Positions 7,411 to 14,959 of a stretch of 27,395 bases of DNA are shown piece after piece. The stretch is from JBICHM01 sp043101835 (GTDB lineage: Bacteria; Planctomycetota; Phycisphaerae; Phycisphaerales; UBA1924). Below the pieces are notes generated by a model, which saw only the letters and a program-made list of their open reading frames with translations, did not search any database and had not been told where the DNA came from. The DNA is taken from contig JBICHM010000274.1 in assembly GCA_043101835.1 (NCBI GenBank), positions 1-27,395 of the forward strand. Direction: 5' to 3'. The stretch's first letter is position 1, and each line of letters starts with the position of its first letter. A program made the translations under genes and the position numbers.

Positions 7411-7929
7411 ATGCGATGGATGTGGATCGACCGGGTGCTCGAGCATGTGCCCGGCGAGCGCCTCGTCGCCGTGAAGGCGGTGTCGCTCGCTGAGGAGCAC
7501 CTGCACGACCACTTCGGCGCCGGCGACGGAGGCGACCTGCCCCTGCCGGTGATGCCCGCCTCGCTGATCGTCGAGGGCATGGCCCAGACCGCCGGCATCC
7601 TCGTCGGTTACGCCGGGCAGTTCGGCGAGAAGGTCATCCTCGCGAAGGTCGGGCGCGTCGAGCTCGAGCACGACGCCGTGGCCGGCGACACGTTGCGCTA
7701 CGCGGCGACGATGACGCGGTACGACAGCGCCGGCGCCGCGACGAGCGGCGTCGTCGAGCGCTTCTCGCCGCAGGCGCCGGGCGTCGCGCATCCGTTCGGC
7801 CAGATCGACCTGGTCTTCAGCCATATCGACCGCAACATGGCCGGGACGATCTTCCCTGAGCACAACTTTGTCTTCAGCGACGGCTTCCGCACGCTGCTGC
7901 GCACGAGCGGGCTCGAGTTCGACTTTTAG
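7411..7929 (+). CDS. FabZ/FabA-like (hotdog) 3-hydroxyacyl-ACP dehydratase homologue
   Basis: A 172-residue hotdog-fold protein related to FabZ, which dehydrates 3-hydroxyacyl-ACP. The catalytic His lies in HLHDHF (His34) and the catalytic Glu in PASLIVEGMAQTAG (Glu55), both matching FabZ. Between them the canonical FPG-x-PV-x-PG loop is changed: HF is followed by GAGDGGDL before PVMPAS, an insertion of several residues with loss of the second Gly. The N-terminus is short (MRWMWIDRVLEHVPGERLVA, compare the family's 'iDRVLEiePG'). The tight link with the long ACP suggests that this ACP carries its substrate. Strict FabZ activity is likely but unproven; a thioesterase-like or non-catalytic hotdog role cannot be excluded. 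Confidence 0.82.
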   Translation: MRWMWIDRVLEHVPGERLVAVKAVSLAEEHLHDHFGAGDGGDLPLPVMPASLIVEGMAQTAGILVGYAGQFGEKVILAKVGRVELEHDAVAGDTLRYAATMTRYDSAGAATSGVVERFSPQAPGVAHPFGQIDLVFSHIDRNMAGTIFPEHNFVFSDGFRTLLRTSGLEFDF

Positions 7930-7947
7930 CTCGCAGATCGCCGGGGC

Positions 7948-8943
7948 TCAGCCCCAGTCGCCCAGCAGCAGGCCGAGGTCCGCGCCGTCGGTTGCGCCGT
8001 CGCCGTTGAGATCGGTCGGGCCTGGCGCGCCCCACGCGCCGAGGAGCAGGCCGAGGTCGGCGCCGTCGACGACGCCGTCGCCGTTGAGGTCGGCCGGCGA
8101 GCCGATCGTCACCTCGATCTCGAGACGCGCCGCGAGCGCACCCCCGAAGAGCGCCTCCTTGGCGTAGTACGACGCGAAGACGCCCCCCTGCTGCACCGCC
8201 GGGTGCAGGCTCGAGATCACGAGGCGCAGGCGCCCCGCATCGAGCGACTCCTGCAGGTAGGCCACGGCGTCGACGTTGCCGAGGTCGATCGTGAAGACAA
8301 AGTCCTCGTCGAGCGGCACGAGTTCGCCGGGCGCCAGCGACGTCTGGCCGACCGCGAAGGGGACCGGCTCGAAGCCCTCGTCCACATGGTTCGAGATGTC
8401 GCGCCGGACGCCGGATGCAAAGTCGCTCGCGAAGACGTTGCGCACGCCCCGGTAGGTCGCGGCGGTGTCGCCGAAGGGGCTCGTCTCGAGGAAGGTCGCA
8501 TCGTCAAAGCCGTTGCGGTATCCGGCGCCGTAGAGCTCGACCGGGCGCCCGGCGTCACCGTCGGCGACGAAGTCGGGGTCGGCGGCGTCGAGGTAGGTCG
8601 TGTACGCGTCGTAGGTCGGGTCGTACTGGATGAACCCGCCCTGGTCGATGCCGATGCGCACAACGGCGCTGGTGATCCGGTACGCGGACGCGCCCGCGCC
8701 CGTGGGGATCTGCGCACCGGTGTCGAAGCCGATGAGCACCTGGCCGTCGCGGTTGTCGAAATCCGGCTCGCCGAGGGCGCCGAAGGTCGAGAAGGACCCG
8801 CGCTGCCCGGGCGTGAAGTTGAAGGGGTACACCCAGCGGTCGAGCGTCGGCTGGGCAAACGCGCCGACGAGCGGCTGGGCCGCGGCGGGGACGCCGGCGG
8901 CGAGGATCGTGCAAGCGACGATGGTGGCGGATGCGGCGTGCAT
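7948..8943 (-). CDS. Secreted protein with two C-terminal dockerin-like EF-hand repeats
   Basis: A 331-residue exported protein. Residues 1-22 form a signal peptide (hydrophobic TIVACTILAAGV, then AAA-Q). The body of about 260 residues has no motif I recognise; it is rich in Asp, Gly and aromatic residues, as in beta-rich extracellular domains. The last 47 residues are two dockerin-type calcium loops, DLNGDGVVDGADLGLLLG and DLNGDGATDGADLGLLLG, ending in DWG. Such paired repeats are common at the C-terminus of planctomycete exported proteins, where they may anchor or stabilise the protein; no cohesin is visible here. The start codon follows a purine-rich stretch (gaagagag). The gene is last in a probable operon, 35 bases behind the pseudopilin gene, and convergent with the dehydratase gene. 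Confidence 0.85.
   Translation of the reverse strand: MHAASATIVACTILAAGVPAAAQPLVGAFAQPTLDRWVYPFNFTPGQRGSFSTFGALGEPDFDNRDGQVLIGFDTGAQIPTGAGASAYRITSAVVRIGIDQGGFIQYDPTYDAYTTYLDAADPDFVADGDAGRPVELYGAGYRNGFDDATFLETSPFGDTAATYRGVRNVFASDFASGVRRDISNHVDEGFEPVPFAVGQTSLAPGELVPLDEDFVFTIDLGNVDAVAYLQESLDAGRLRLVISSLHPAVQQGGVFASYYAKEALFGGALAARLEIEVTIGSPADLNGDGVVDGADLGLLLGAWGAPGPTDLNGDGATDGADLGLLLGDWG
7951..8091 (-). repeat. Tandem repeat encoding the two dockerin-like loops
   Basis: Two near-identical coding units end the gene, each specifying DLNGDG-x2-DGADLGLLLG-x-WG, separated by a short APGPT linker. The DNA is also strongly conserved between the units, indicating a recent duplication or homogenisation. 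Confidence 0.8.
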
Positions 8944-8978
8944 CAGTGGCTCTCTTCTCTCGAATCAGCGGTGAGGAA

Positions 8979-9872
8979 TCACTTGCGCGCTTCGAGCACC
9001 CAGCCGGGTCGGTCGGCGCGCGGCGCCCAGTGGCGCATGTCGTTGAGGGCGTCCCAGTCGAGCATGCCGGCGTGGCCGTCGAAGAAACCGATCGCGGCCC
9101 GCCCGGCGTGACGCAGGGAGACGAATCCCATCGAGGCGACATCGGCCGGATCTTCGCTCGGCGTCGCGCGCCAGATGCGGCTCACGAAGCTGGGCGGGAT
9201 GACCTTGTAGTAGCCGGCGACGGGCTCGACGCCGGTGTAGGAAAGGTTGCTCGCGGCGCTGGCAAAGGTGATGAGGCGCGACGGGTGCGGCGGGTCGTTG
9301 AGGCTGTCGACGAACCAGTTGTCGCCGAGGGCCGCACGCGCCTTGGCGTTGAAGGCGTAGCCGGTGTTGTCGCCCCCCTTGTCGGCGCTCCCGCCGACAA
9401 AGGCCTGGTTGAGGCCGAGGCTTGGGGTGACGGAGACGCGATAGACATAGCCGTCGCGATCGTTGCGCTGCATGGCGCGGAGGGTGGTCTCGTCGGGGTA
9501 GAGGCCGCCGATGGTGTAGTCGAGGTAGGGCAGCAGGCGCCACGGGTAACGCTGGGCCGCGGGGCCGGTGACGGGCGCGCCGGCGTCGTCCTTCACGCCC
9601 GCGACGGCGCCGGGTCCGGTCAGCGGCGGGTAGCCGGCGAGCACCTTGCCCCGATTGTCCTGCGCCAGCGCGATGTAGGCGACCATCATCTGCTGCGCGC
9701 CGGCCATCTCGACCGTCGCGCGAGCTGCCGAGCGAGCGCCCGAAAGCGCCGGCAGGAGGATGCCGATCAGCAGCGCGATGATCGAGACGACGACCAGCAA
9801 CTCGACGAGCGGGAAGGCGCGCGACGCGGCCCGGCGCGCCCGATCCGCAACATGTGCTTCCGCACGGTCCAT
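8979..9872 (-). CDS. Type II secretion-like pseudopilin with H-X9-DG motif
   Basis: A 297-residue protein with a prepilin leader: basic residues up to RAASRA, then FPLVELLVVVSIIALLIGIL, giving cleavage before Phe20 and a Glu at position 5 of the mature protein. The usual residue before the cleavage site is Gly; here it is Ala, and the usual Thr2 is Pro. At residues 255-266 the protein has His-x9-Asp-Gly (HAGRAAIGFFDG), the signature of the 'prepilin-type processing-associated H-X9-DG' domain common in planctomycetes. Such proteins are built into short pseudopili or exported at the cell surface. I chose the ATG at 9872; an in-frame ATG at 9929 would overlap the upstream gene and add a non-conserved extension. 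It sits between the PEP-CTERM-like and dockerin genes with short gaps (29 and 35 bases), so the three probably form an operon. Confidence 0.87.
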   Translation of the reverse strand: MDRAEAHVADRARRAASRAFPLVELLVVVSIIALLIGILLPALSGARSAARATVEMAGAQQMMVAYIALAQDNRGKVLAGYPPLTGPGAVAGVKDDAGAPVTGPAAQRYPWRLLPYLDYTIGGLYPDETTLRAMQRNDRDGYVYRVSVTPSLGLNQAFVGGSADKGGDNTGYAFNAKARAALGDNWFVDSLNDPPHPSRLITFASAASNLSYTGVEPVAGYYKVIPPSFVSRIWRATPSEDPADVASMGFVSLRHAGRAAIGFFDGHAGMLDWDALNDMRHWAPRADRPGWVLEARK

Positions 9873-9901
9873 CGGAGTTCCCGTTGAGCTCTGCCGAATG
9901 C

Positions 9902-10588
9902 TCAGCGCGCCCGGCGACGGCGGGCGCACCCGATCAACGCCAGCCCGGCGAGCCCGATTCCCCCCGGCGCGGGGATCAGACGGACATTGTCGATGTCGAA
10001 GCGCACCGGCTGGTCGAAGCCGGCCAGGCCGGCGTCGACGCTCACACCGAACTGCAGACGTCCGACGTTGCTGAAGATCGTGCTGAAGTCGCTGCCTTCG
10101 AAGGTGACGAAGGCGGGGCTGTTCGGATCGATGGCGATCGAGACTTCGGTCCAGGCGTTGGCGAAGACCGGCGCGAAGGCGATCGCAGTGGCGCCGGGGA
10201 AGTTGCCGGCGGTCGCGAACCGGGTGAAGAAGGTCAGCGGCGCCGGGCCGTCGTGGCGAACGCTGAAGCGCAGCTCGGTGACGCCGCCGGTGATGTAGTC
10301 GCCGAAGAGGGCGCCGGCGCTTGCGCCCGTCGGCGTTTCGGCGCGGAGGATGACGGGGGTGTCTCCGTCGACACTGTTGGTGAAGTCGAAGACGCCGCTG
10401 GCGAAGGCCGAGCCGTCCGGCCCGCCGGCGGGGGACCAGTCGAGAAAGGCCGTGCCGGTGGCGTTGGTCCAGTTGGCGCTGCCGGAACCGAAGGTCTCGG
10501 CGGTCCCGACAAGGCCGGCCGAGGCGACTGCAGCGCTCGCGAGTGCGGCGGCGACGCCGACGCTCGCGCGGGAGGTGTTGAACAACAT
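9902..10588 (-). CDS. Secreted protein with PEP-CTERM-like C-terminal sorting signal
   Basis: A 228-residue exported protein. The signal peptide spans roughly residues 1-24 (TSRASVGVAAALASAAVASA). The body resembles beta-sandwich extracellular domains (FDIDNVRLIP near the end is typical of carbohydrate-binding-like folds preceding a PEP-CTERM signal). The C-terminus is IPAPGGIGLAGLALIGCARR followed by three more basic residues and Ala: a Pro-containing motif, a hydrophobic helix and an Arg cluster. That is the architecture recognised by exosortase/PEP-CTERM systems, although the motif reads P-A-P rather than P-E-P. I chose the ATG at 10588 because AGGAG lies 8 bases upstream. It is the first gene of the exported-protein operon. 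No exosortase gene is in the window. Confidence 0.84.
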   Translation of the reverse strand: MLFNTSRASVGVAAALASAAVASAGLVGTAETFGSGSANWTNATGTAFLDWSPAGGPDGSAFASGVFDFTNSVDGDTPVILRAETPTGASAGALFGDYITGGVTELRFSVRHDGPAPLTFFTRFATAGNFPGATAIAFAPVFANAWTEVSIAIDPNSPAFVTFEGSDFSTIFSNVGRLQFGVSVDAGLAGFDQPVRFDIDNVRLIPAPGGIGLAGLALIGCARRRRAR

Positions 10589-10682
10589 GATTCGTGCTCC
10601 TGCAAACAGACAGGGACCCCGTGCTGGGGGGAACCCGAGATTGTAGACCCGCACAGATTCTTGCGAGGCAAGAATGAGCTCG

Positions 10683-10710
10683 ACGATATGCGACTGAGTC
10701 TCAGTGTCAA
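10683..10710 (-). promoter_or_regulatory. Putative sigma-70 promoter with palindromic operator in the spacer
   Basis: On the minus strand a perfect -35 TTGACA (10705-10710) and a -10-like TATCGT (10683-10688) are separated by 16 bases. A 13-base palindrome, ACTGAG-n-CTCAGT (10693-10705), fills the spacer, so a bound dimer would block RNA polymerase. Transcription from here would give a leader of roughly 80-90 bases before the PEP-CTERM-like gene and would read the three-gene exported-protein operon. Confidence 0.55.
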
Positions 10711-10794
10711 CAAGGTCGATCACCCGATTCCCGGGGTCGCTCGCGCCCCGGCGCGCCCCCTGTCTCCCCAAGCGGCGTCGGGCGGCGCACCTGC

Positions 10795-10800
10795 TACTGT
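10795..10800 (+). promoter_or_regulatory. Putative -10 element of tyrS
   Basis: TACTGT ends 9 bases before the tyrS ATG at 10810 and there is no Shine-Dalgarno sequence between them, again suggesting a leaderless message. No T-box or other leader structure could fit. Confidence 0.38.
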
Positions 10801-10809
10801 TTCGCCCCG

Positions 10810-12087
10810 ATGACCCACGATTTTCTCGCCGAACTCCGCTGGCGCGGGCTGCTGCATCAGTGCACCGACGAGGCCGGCTTGGCCGCGCACCTCGCGAGCG
10901 GGCGCCGCCGCGCGTATGTGGGCTTCGACCCCACGGCGGACAGCCTGACGATCGGGAACCTCGTGCCGATCATGCTGCTGCGTCACTTCCAGCGCGCGGG
11001 GCACCGGCCGGTGGTCCTGATGGGCGGCGGCACGGGGCTGATCGGCGACCCCTCAGGCAAGAGCGCCGAGCGCACGCTGCAGACGCGCGAGCAGGTTGAC
11101 GCCAACGTCAACGCCCAGCGCGTGATCTTCGAGGGGCTGCTCGATTTCGACGGGCCGACCGGCGCGACCATCGTCAACAACGCCGACTGGCTGCTGAAGC
11201 TCGGCTACATCGAGATGCTCCGCGATGTCGGCAAGCACTTCTCGGTGAACATGATGATGCAGAAGGATTCGGTGCGCGAGCGCCTGCACAGCCGCGAGCA
11301 GGGCATCTCGTACACCGAGTTCTCGTACATGATCCTGCAGTCGTACGACTTTCTGCACCTGCTGCGCGATCGCGGGATCGCCATGCAGATGGGCGGCTCC
11401 GATCAGTGGGGCAACATCGTCGCCGGCGCCGACCTGATCCGGCGGGTCGAACGGAAGGAGACTTTCGGCCTCACCGCGCCGCTGGTCACGAAGGCCGATG
11501 GCGGGAAGTTCGGCAAGTCTGAAGCGGGCGCGATCTGGCTGACGCGCGAGCGCACGAGCCCGTACGCCTACTACCAGTTCTGGATGAACGCCGACGATGC
11601 GGATGTCGGGCGATTCCTGCGCATCTTCACGCTGCTGGATCGCGCCGCGATCGAGGCGCTGGAGGCCGAGCACGCGCAGGCGCCCCACCAGCGGGCCGCG
11701 CAGAAGGCGCTTGCGCGCGAGGCGACGCTGCTGCTCCACGGCGAAGCGGGGCTGCGCGAGGCCGAAGCGACGACGAGTGCGCTCTTCACCGGCGAGGTGA
11801 AGGCGCTCAGCGAGCAGCAGCTGCGCGACGCGTTTGCGGGCGCGCCTTCGAGTGTGCACGCGGCCGCGTCCCTCGGCGCCGGTGTGCCGCTGCTCGACGT
11901 CCTCGCCGAGACGACGCTCGTGAAGAGCCGGCGCGAGGCCAAGGAGTTCCTGGCCTCCGGCGCTGTGAGCGTCAACGGCGAGAAGGCGGCTCCTGACCGC
12001 ACGCTGACGACGGCCGACCTGCTGGCCGGGGGCGTGATCCTGCTGCGCCGGGGCAAGAAGCAGTGGCATCTCGCCAGGTGGGCCTAG
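10810..12087 (+). CDS. tyrS: Tyrosyl-tRNA synthetase
   Basis: A class I aminoacyl-tRNA synthetase of 425 residues, the usual bacterial length, charging tRNA-Tyr. The Rossmann-fold signature is YVGFDPTADSLTIGNLVP; the HIGH motif is therefore TIGN at 47-50, with the first His replaced by Thr and the last by Asn. The tyrosine and tRNA-binding segments are intact (NNADWL, MMMQKDSV, ISYTEFSYMILQSYDF, QMGGSDQWGNI). The KMSKS loop is KFGKS at 233-237, normal for TyrRS. The C-terminal S4-like RNA-binding domain (LVKSRREAKEFLASGAVSVNG to the end) is present. It stands alone, divergent from the exported-protein operon. Confidence 0.96.
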   Translation: MTHDFLAELRWRGLLHQCTDEAGLAAHLASGRRRAYVGFDPTADSLTIGNLVPIMLLRHFQRAGHRPVVLMGGGTGLIGDPSGKSAERTLQTREQVDANVNAQRVIFEGLLDFDGPTGATIVNNADWLLKLGYIEMLRDVGKHFSVNMMMQKDSVRERLHSREQGISYTEFSYMILQSYDFLHLLRDRGIAMQMGGSDQWGNIVAGADLIRRVERKETFGLTAPLVTKADGGKFGKSEAGAIWLTRERTSPYAYYQFWMNADDADVGRFLRIFTLLDRAAIEALEAEHAQAPHQRAAQKALAREATLLLHGEAGLREAEATTSALFTGEVKALSEQQLRDAFAGAPSSVHAAASLGAGVPLLDVLAETTLVKSRREAKEFLASGAVSVNGEKAAPDRTLTTADLLAGGVILLRRGKKQWHLARWA

Positions 12088-12217
12088 GGCAATCCGGGGG
12101 ATTCTGCTTCCCATTTGGCCGGGCGCGGTGATACTGGACGCAGCCCCGAGGCCGCCGGCTCGTTCGGCGCGTGCGGGCGGCGCTGTGTGGGCCTCGGCGG
12201 CGGCAAGGAGCCGGGCC

Positions 12218-12667
12218 ATGCCCACCGCCGCGAAGTTGCTCGAGGAGAAGGCGAACGATCATCGGGGCGGCGAGGTCGCCACCATCGAGCCGGAGGCGAC
12301 CGTCCTCGACGCCGCCCGGAAGATGAACGAGCGCCGCATCGGGTCGCTGGCGGTGGTCGACGGCGCCGGGAAACTGATCGGGATGTTCACCGAGCGCGAC
12401 GTGCTGACGCGCGTGGTCGCCGGTGAGAAGGACGCCGCGACAACGCGCGTGGGCGATGTGATGACCGCGCCGGTGATCGCCTGCCCCCCCACCGCGCGCG
12501 CCGACGAGATGCGCGCGATCATGCGCGAGAAGCGCATCCGCCACCTGCCGATCGTGGACGGCAAGAAACTCGTCGGCCTGATCTCGATCGGCGACCTGAA
12601 CCTCGCCGAGGCGAAGACCCTCGAGGCGACGGTCACCTACCTCGAGCGGTACATGTACATGCCGTAG
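12218..12667 (+). CDS. Two-CBS-domain protein
   Basis: A 149-residue cytoplasmic protein made almost entirely of a CBS pair, which in other proteins binds adenine nucleotides and acts as an energy sensor. The first domain runs from IEPEATVLDAARKMNERRIG to GMFTERDVLTRVV, the second from VGDVMTAPVIACPP to LPIVDGKKLVGLISIGDL. No enzymatic domain is attached, so the partner is unknown. The ATG at 12218 is favoured over in-frame upstream ATGs because AAGGAG lies 7 bases before it. A GATACT hexamer at 12130-12135 may be the -10. It is convergent with the CNNM pair with only 12 bases between stops. Confidence 0.87.
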   Translation: MPTAAKLLEEKANDHRGGEVATIEPEATVLDAARKMNERRIGSLAVVDGAGKLIGMFTERDVLTRVVAGEKDAATTRVGDVMTAPVIACPPTARADEMRAIMREKRIRHLPIVDGKKLVGLISIGDLNLAEAKTLEATVTYLERYMYMP

Positions 12668-12679
12668 GCGGCAGCGCGC

Positions 12680-13660
12680 TTAGAAGGCGTGCAGTTCGCC
12701 GGTCACCGGCTCGATGAGATCCTTCATCGTGGCGACGCCGACGGGGCGTGCGCCATCGGTGACGACGGCGAGCTCGGCGTCGGCTTCGCGCAGCGTGACG
12801 ATGGCCAGCGGCAGCGGGCTCTCGGCTTCGAGCAGCAGCGGTGGACGCATGAGGTCGCGCACGCCGGCGCCGGGACGGCGCCAGACTTCGGAGGCGTCGA
12901 GAACCCCGAGGACGCGCCCGGCGTTGTCGACGACCGGGGCGTAGGAGTGTCCGCGTCGCGCGAAGCGGCTCTCGACCTGCGCTCGCGTCCAGTCGACGCC
13001 GACGGTTGTCGCCTTCGCCCAGGGTGTCATCTCGTCGCGCACACGCAAGCCCTGCATCGCGAGCACGCGCTCGGCGATCGTCGTCTGGCTCTCGGAGAGC
13101 AGGCCGAAGCGGGCGCCTTCGTGGAGCAGCGAGGCAACGCGTTCGCGCTCGCTGCGGAAACCGCTGCTGGAGGCGCCGCCAAGGCGCTGCACGATCGCCG
13201 CGAAGGCCTGCACGAGCGGGAGGGCAAGCGAGATCGTCGCCAGCAGACGCACGACGAGCAGCGCCGGCGCGAGTCGCGGCGTCAGTCGATCGGCCTCGGC
13301 CCGGAAGAGCTCTTTCGGCAGCGTCTCGCCGAAGACGAACAGCAGCGGCGTGAGGGCGCAGGCGTTGAGGAGGATCGCCTGCCACTCGGCGAGTTCGAAC
13401 GCGCTCATGACCGCCGCGACGCCGAGCGAGCCTGTGTAGTTGGCGATGTTGTTGCCGATCAGCAGTGTCGCGAGGACGCGCTGCTGCCGGTCGATCTCGC
13501 GCTGGAGCAGGCGCGCGCCCGGCTCGCCGCGCTCGGCGCGGACGCGCAGGCGGAGGCGGTTGACGCAGTAGACGCCGGTCTCCATGCCGCTGAAGAGGCT
13601 GGAGAGCGCGACGCCGAGCAGCGCGACACCGATCCACGGGAGCAGATCGGCGAGGATCAC
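12680..13660 (-). CDS. CNNM/DUF21-domain membrane protein with CBS pair, short form
   Basis: A 326-residue protein of the CNNM/CorB-type family, whose studied members are linked to magnesium transport. The N-terminal DUF21 transmembrane domain is recognisable from ALSSLFSGMETGVYCVNRLR, the LLIGNNIANYTGSLG segment and FGETLPKELF. A CBS pair follows (about 200-320, including YAPVVDNAGRVLGVLD and LAVVTDGARPVGVATMKDL). Unlike its partner it ends straight after the CBS pair and lacks the CorC_HlyC domain. Its ATG overlaps the stop of the upstream gene by 4 bases (ATGA), showing coupled translation, so the two probably act together, perhaps as a heterodimer. Transport activity is inference from the family. 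Confidence 0.88.
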   Translation of the reverse strand: MILADLLPWIGVALLGVALSSLFSGMETGVYCVNRLRLRVRAERGEPGARLLQREIDRQQRVLATLLIGNNIANYTGSLGVAAVMSAFELAEWQAILLNACALTPLLFVFGETLPKELFRAEADRLTPRLAPALLVVRLLATISLALPLVQAFAAIVQRLGGASSSGFRSERERVASLLHEGARFGLLSESQTTIAERVLAMQGLRVRDEMTPWAKATTVGVDWTRAQVESRFARRGHSYAPVVDNAGRVLGVLDASEVWRRPGAGVRDLMRPPLLLEAESPLPLAIVTLREADAELAVVTDGARPVGVATMKDLIEPVTGELHAF

Positions 13661-14952
13661 GGCGCGCCCTCCTCGGCCACGGCGCCGGGCGTGTCGCCGG
13701 TTGGGGCGATGGAGACGAGCGCGGTGCGCACGGCGCCGCCTTCGACTTCCTCGACCACGATCGCGAGCGGGCCGAGGGTGACGGCGTCGCCCGGCCTGGC
13801 GAGGCGCCCGAGCGCGCCGACGATGACCCCCCCCACCGTCGCCGCCTGCATGGGAGTGCGGAGCGCAAAGGCATCGGCCCAGTCGTGGACGTTGAGGCGG
13901 CCGCTGACGCGCCAGAGGCCGTCACGAACCGGCTGCACGAGATCATCATCGATGACGCCGCGGGCGCTCCCGCCCCGGAAACTCTTGGCGAGTCGATCGG
14001 TGACGTCGGCGATGGTGACGAAGCCGACAACGCCGCCGAACTCGTCGACGACGACGGCGGAGCGCCGGTGCTGCGCGCGAAGGAGGTCGAGCAGTCGATC
14101 GAGCGGCGCGGTGGCGGGCACGTAGAGCGCCGGCGCCATGAGGGTGGCGGCGCGGACGCCCGGCGGAGACGCGAGCAGACGTTTGAGCGCGACAACGCCG
14201 GCGACGCCGTCATCGAGCGAGCCTCGGCACACGGCGACGATGCGGCCGGGGTCGCGATCGAGCAGCACAAGGGCGTCACGGCGCGTGGCGTTCTCGGGGA
14301 GCCACGCCATGTCGACGCGGGGGCGCATGATGTCGCGCACACGGATGACGCCGAGATCGGCCACGGCGTCGAGCAGGTTGGCCTCCTCGGCATCGATCGC
14401 CCCGGCGCGCCGGCTGGCGTCGAGCAGTTCACTGAGTTCGTCGGTCGAGAGTGTGGCGTCGCGCTCGCGCGGCTGGATGACGCGAGAGAGCGGCGCGATC
14501 ACCAGCGCTTCAAGCGGATCGCGCAGCGGCCCGATCGCCCGATGCACGGCGAACATCGGCGGGGACGCCAGCCGGCACCAGGCGACGCGGTGCGCGCCGG
14601 CGGTCAGCTTCGGGAGCACCTCGCCGAAGAGGATCAGCGCAAGAAGCGGCCCGACGGTCAGCACGGTGCGGGCGCCCGCGCCCTCGGCGCGCAGCAGCAG
14701 CACGCTGGAGATCACGAAGTAGAAGACGTTGACGACCATGTTGCCGAGCAGCAGCGTGATGAGCAGGCGGCGCGGGCGCGTGAGCAGCGAGACGGCGCTG
14801 CGCGCGCCGACGCCGCCCTGCCGGACGAGCGCGACGCGCTCGCGCTGGGTCAGCCCGAAGAGCGCGGTCTCGGTGCCCGAGAAGAACCCGCTGGCGATGA
14901 GCAGCGCCGGGAGGACGAGCAGCAGGGGCAGGTCGGCGGTGTTCACGCGCAC
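13657..14952 (-). CDS. CNNM/DUF21-domain hemolysin-like membrane protein with CBS pair and CorC_HlyC domain
   Basis: A 431-residue full-length member of the HlyC/CorC-associated CNNM family. The DUF21 membrane domain begins with SGFFSGTETALFGLTQRERVAL, then LLITLLLGNMVVNVFYF and LILFGEVLPKLTAG. A CBS pair spans roughly residues 200-310 (VRDIMRPRVDMAWLPENATR; SAVVVDEFGGVVGFVTIADV) and a CorC_HlyC-type domain follows (WRVSGRLNVHDWADAF, then GALGRLARPGDAVTLGPLAI). It starts at a GTG 7 bases after the hscB stop, and an in-frame GTG two codons later is an alternative. It is the middle gene of the hscB-CNNM-CNNM operon. Magnesium or other divalent-cation export is the best guess from the family. 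Confidence 0.9.
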   Translation of the reverse strand: MRVNTADLPLLLVLPALLIASGFFSGTETALFGLTQRERVALVRQGGVGARSAVSLLTRPRRLLITLLLGNMVVNVFYFVISSVLLLRAEGAGARTVLTVGPLLALILFGEVLPKLTAGAHRVAWCRLASPPMFAVHRAIGPLRDPLEALVIAPLSRVIQPRERDATLSTDELSELLDASRRAGAIDAEEANLLDAVADLGVIRVRDIMRPRVDMAWLPENATRRDALVLLDRDPGRIVAVCRGSLDDGVAGVVALKRLLASPPGVRAATLMAPALYVPATAPLDRLLDLLRAQHRRSAVVVDEFGGVVGFVTIADVTDRLAKSFRGGSARGVIDDDLVQPVRDGLWRVSGRLNVHDWADAFALRTPMQAATVGGVIVGALGRLARPGDAVTLGPLAIVVEEVEGGAVRTALVSIAPTGDTPGAVAEEGAP

Positions 14953-14959
14953 CGCCCGC

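Noticed and set aside
5775..7598. 607-residue minus-strand frame opposite murG and the ACP gene
   Set aside because: Shadow of the real genes' codon usage; no recognisable domain or start signal.
10589..10809. A T-box or other aminoacylation riboswitch before tyrS
   Set aside because: The palindrome and promoter there point the other way, and tyrS appears to have almost no leader.
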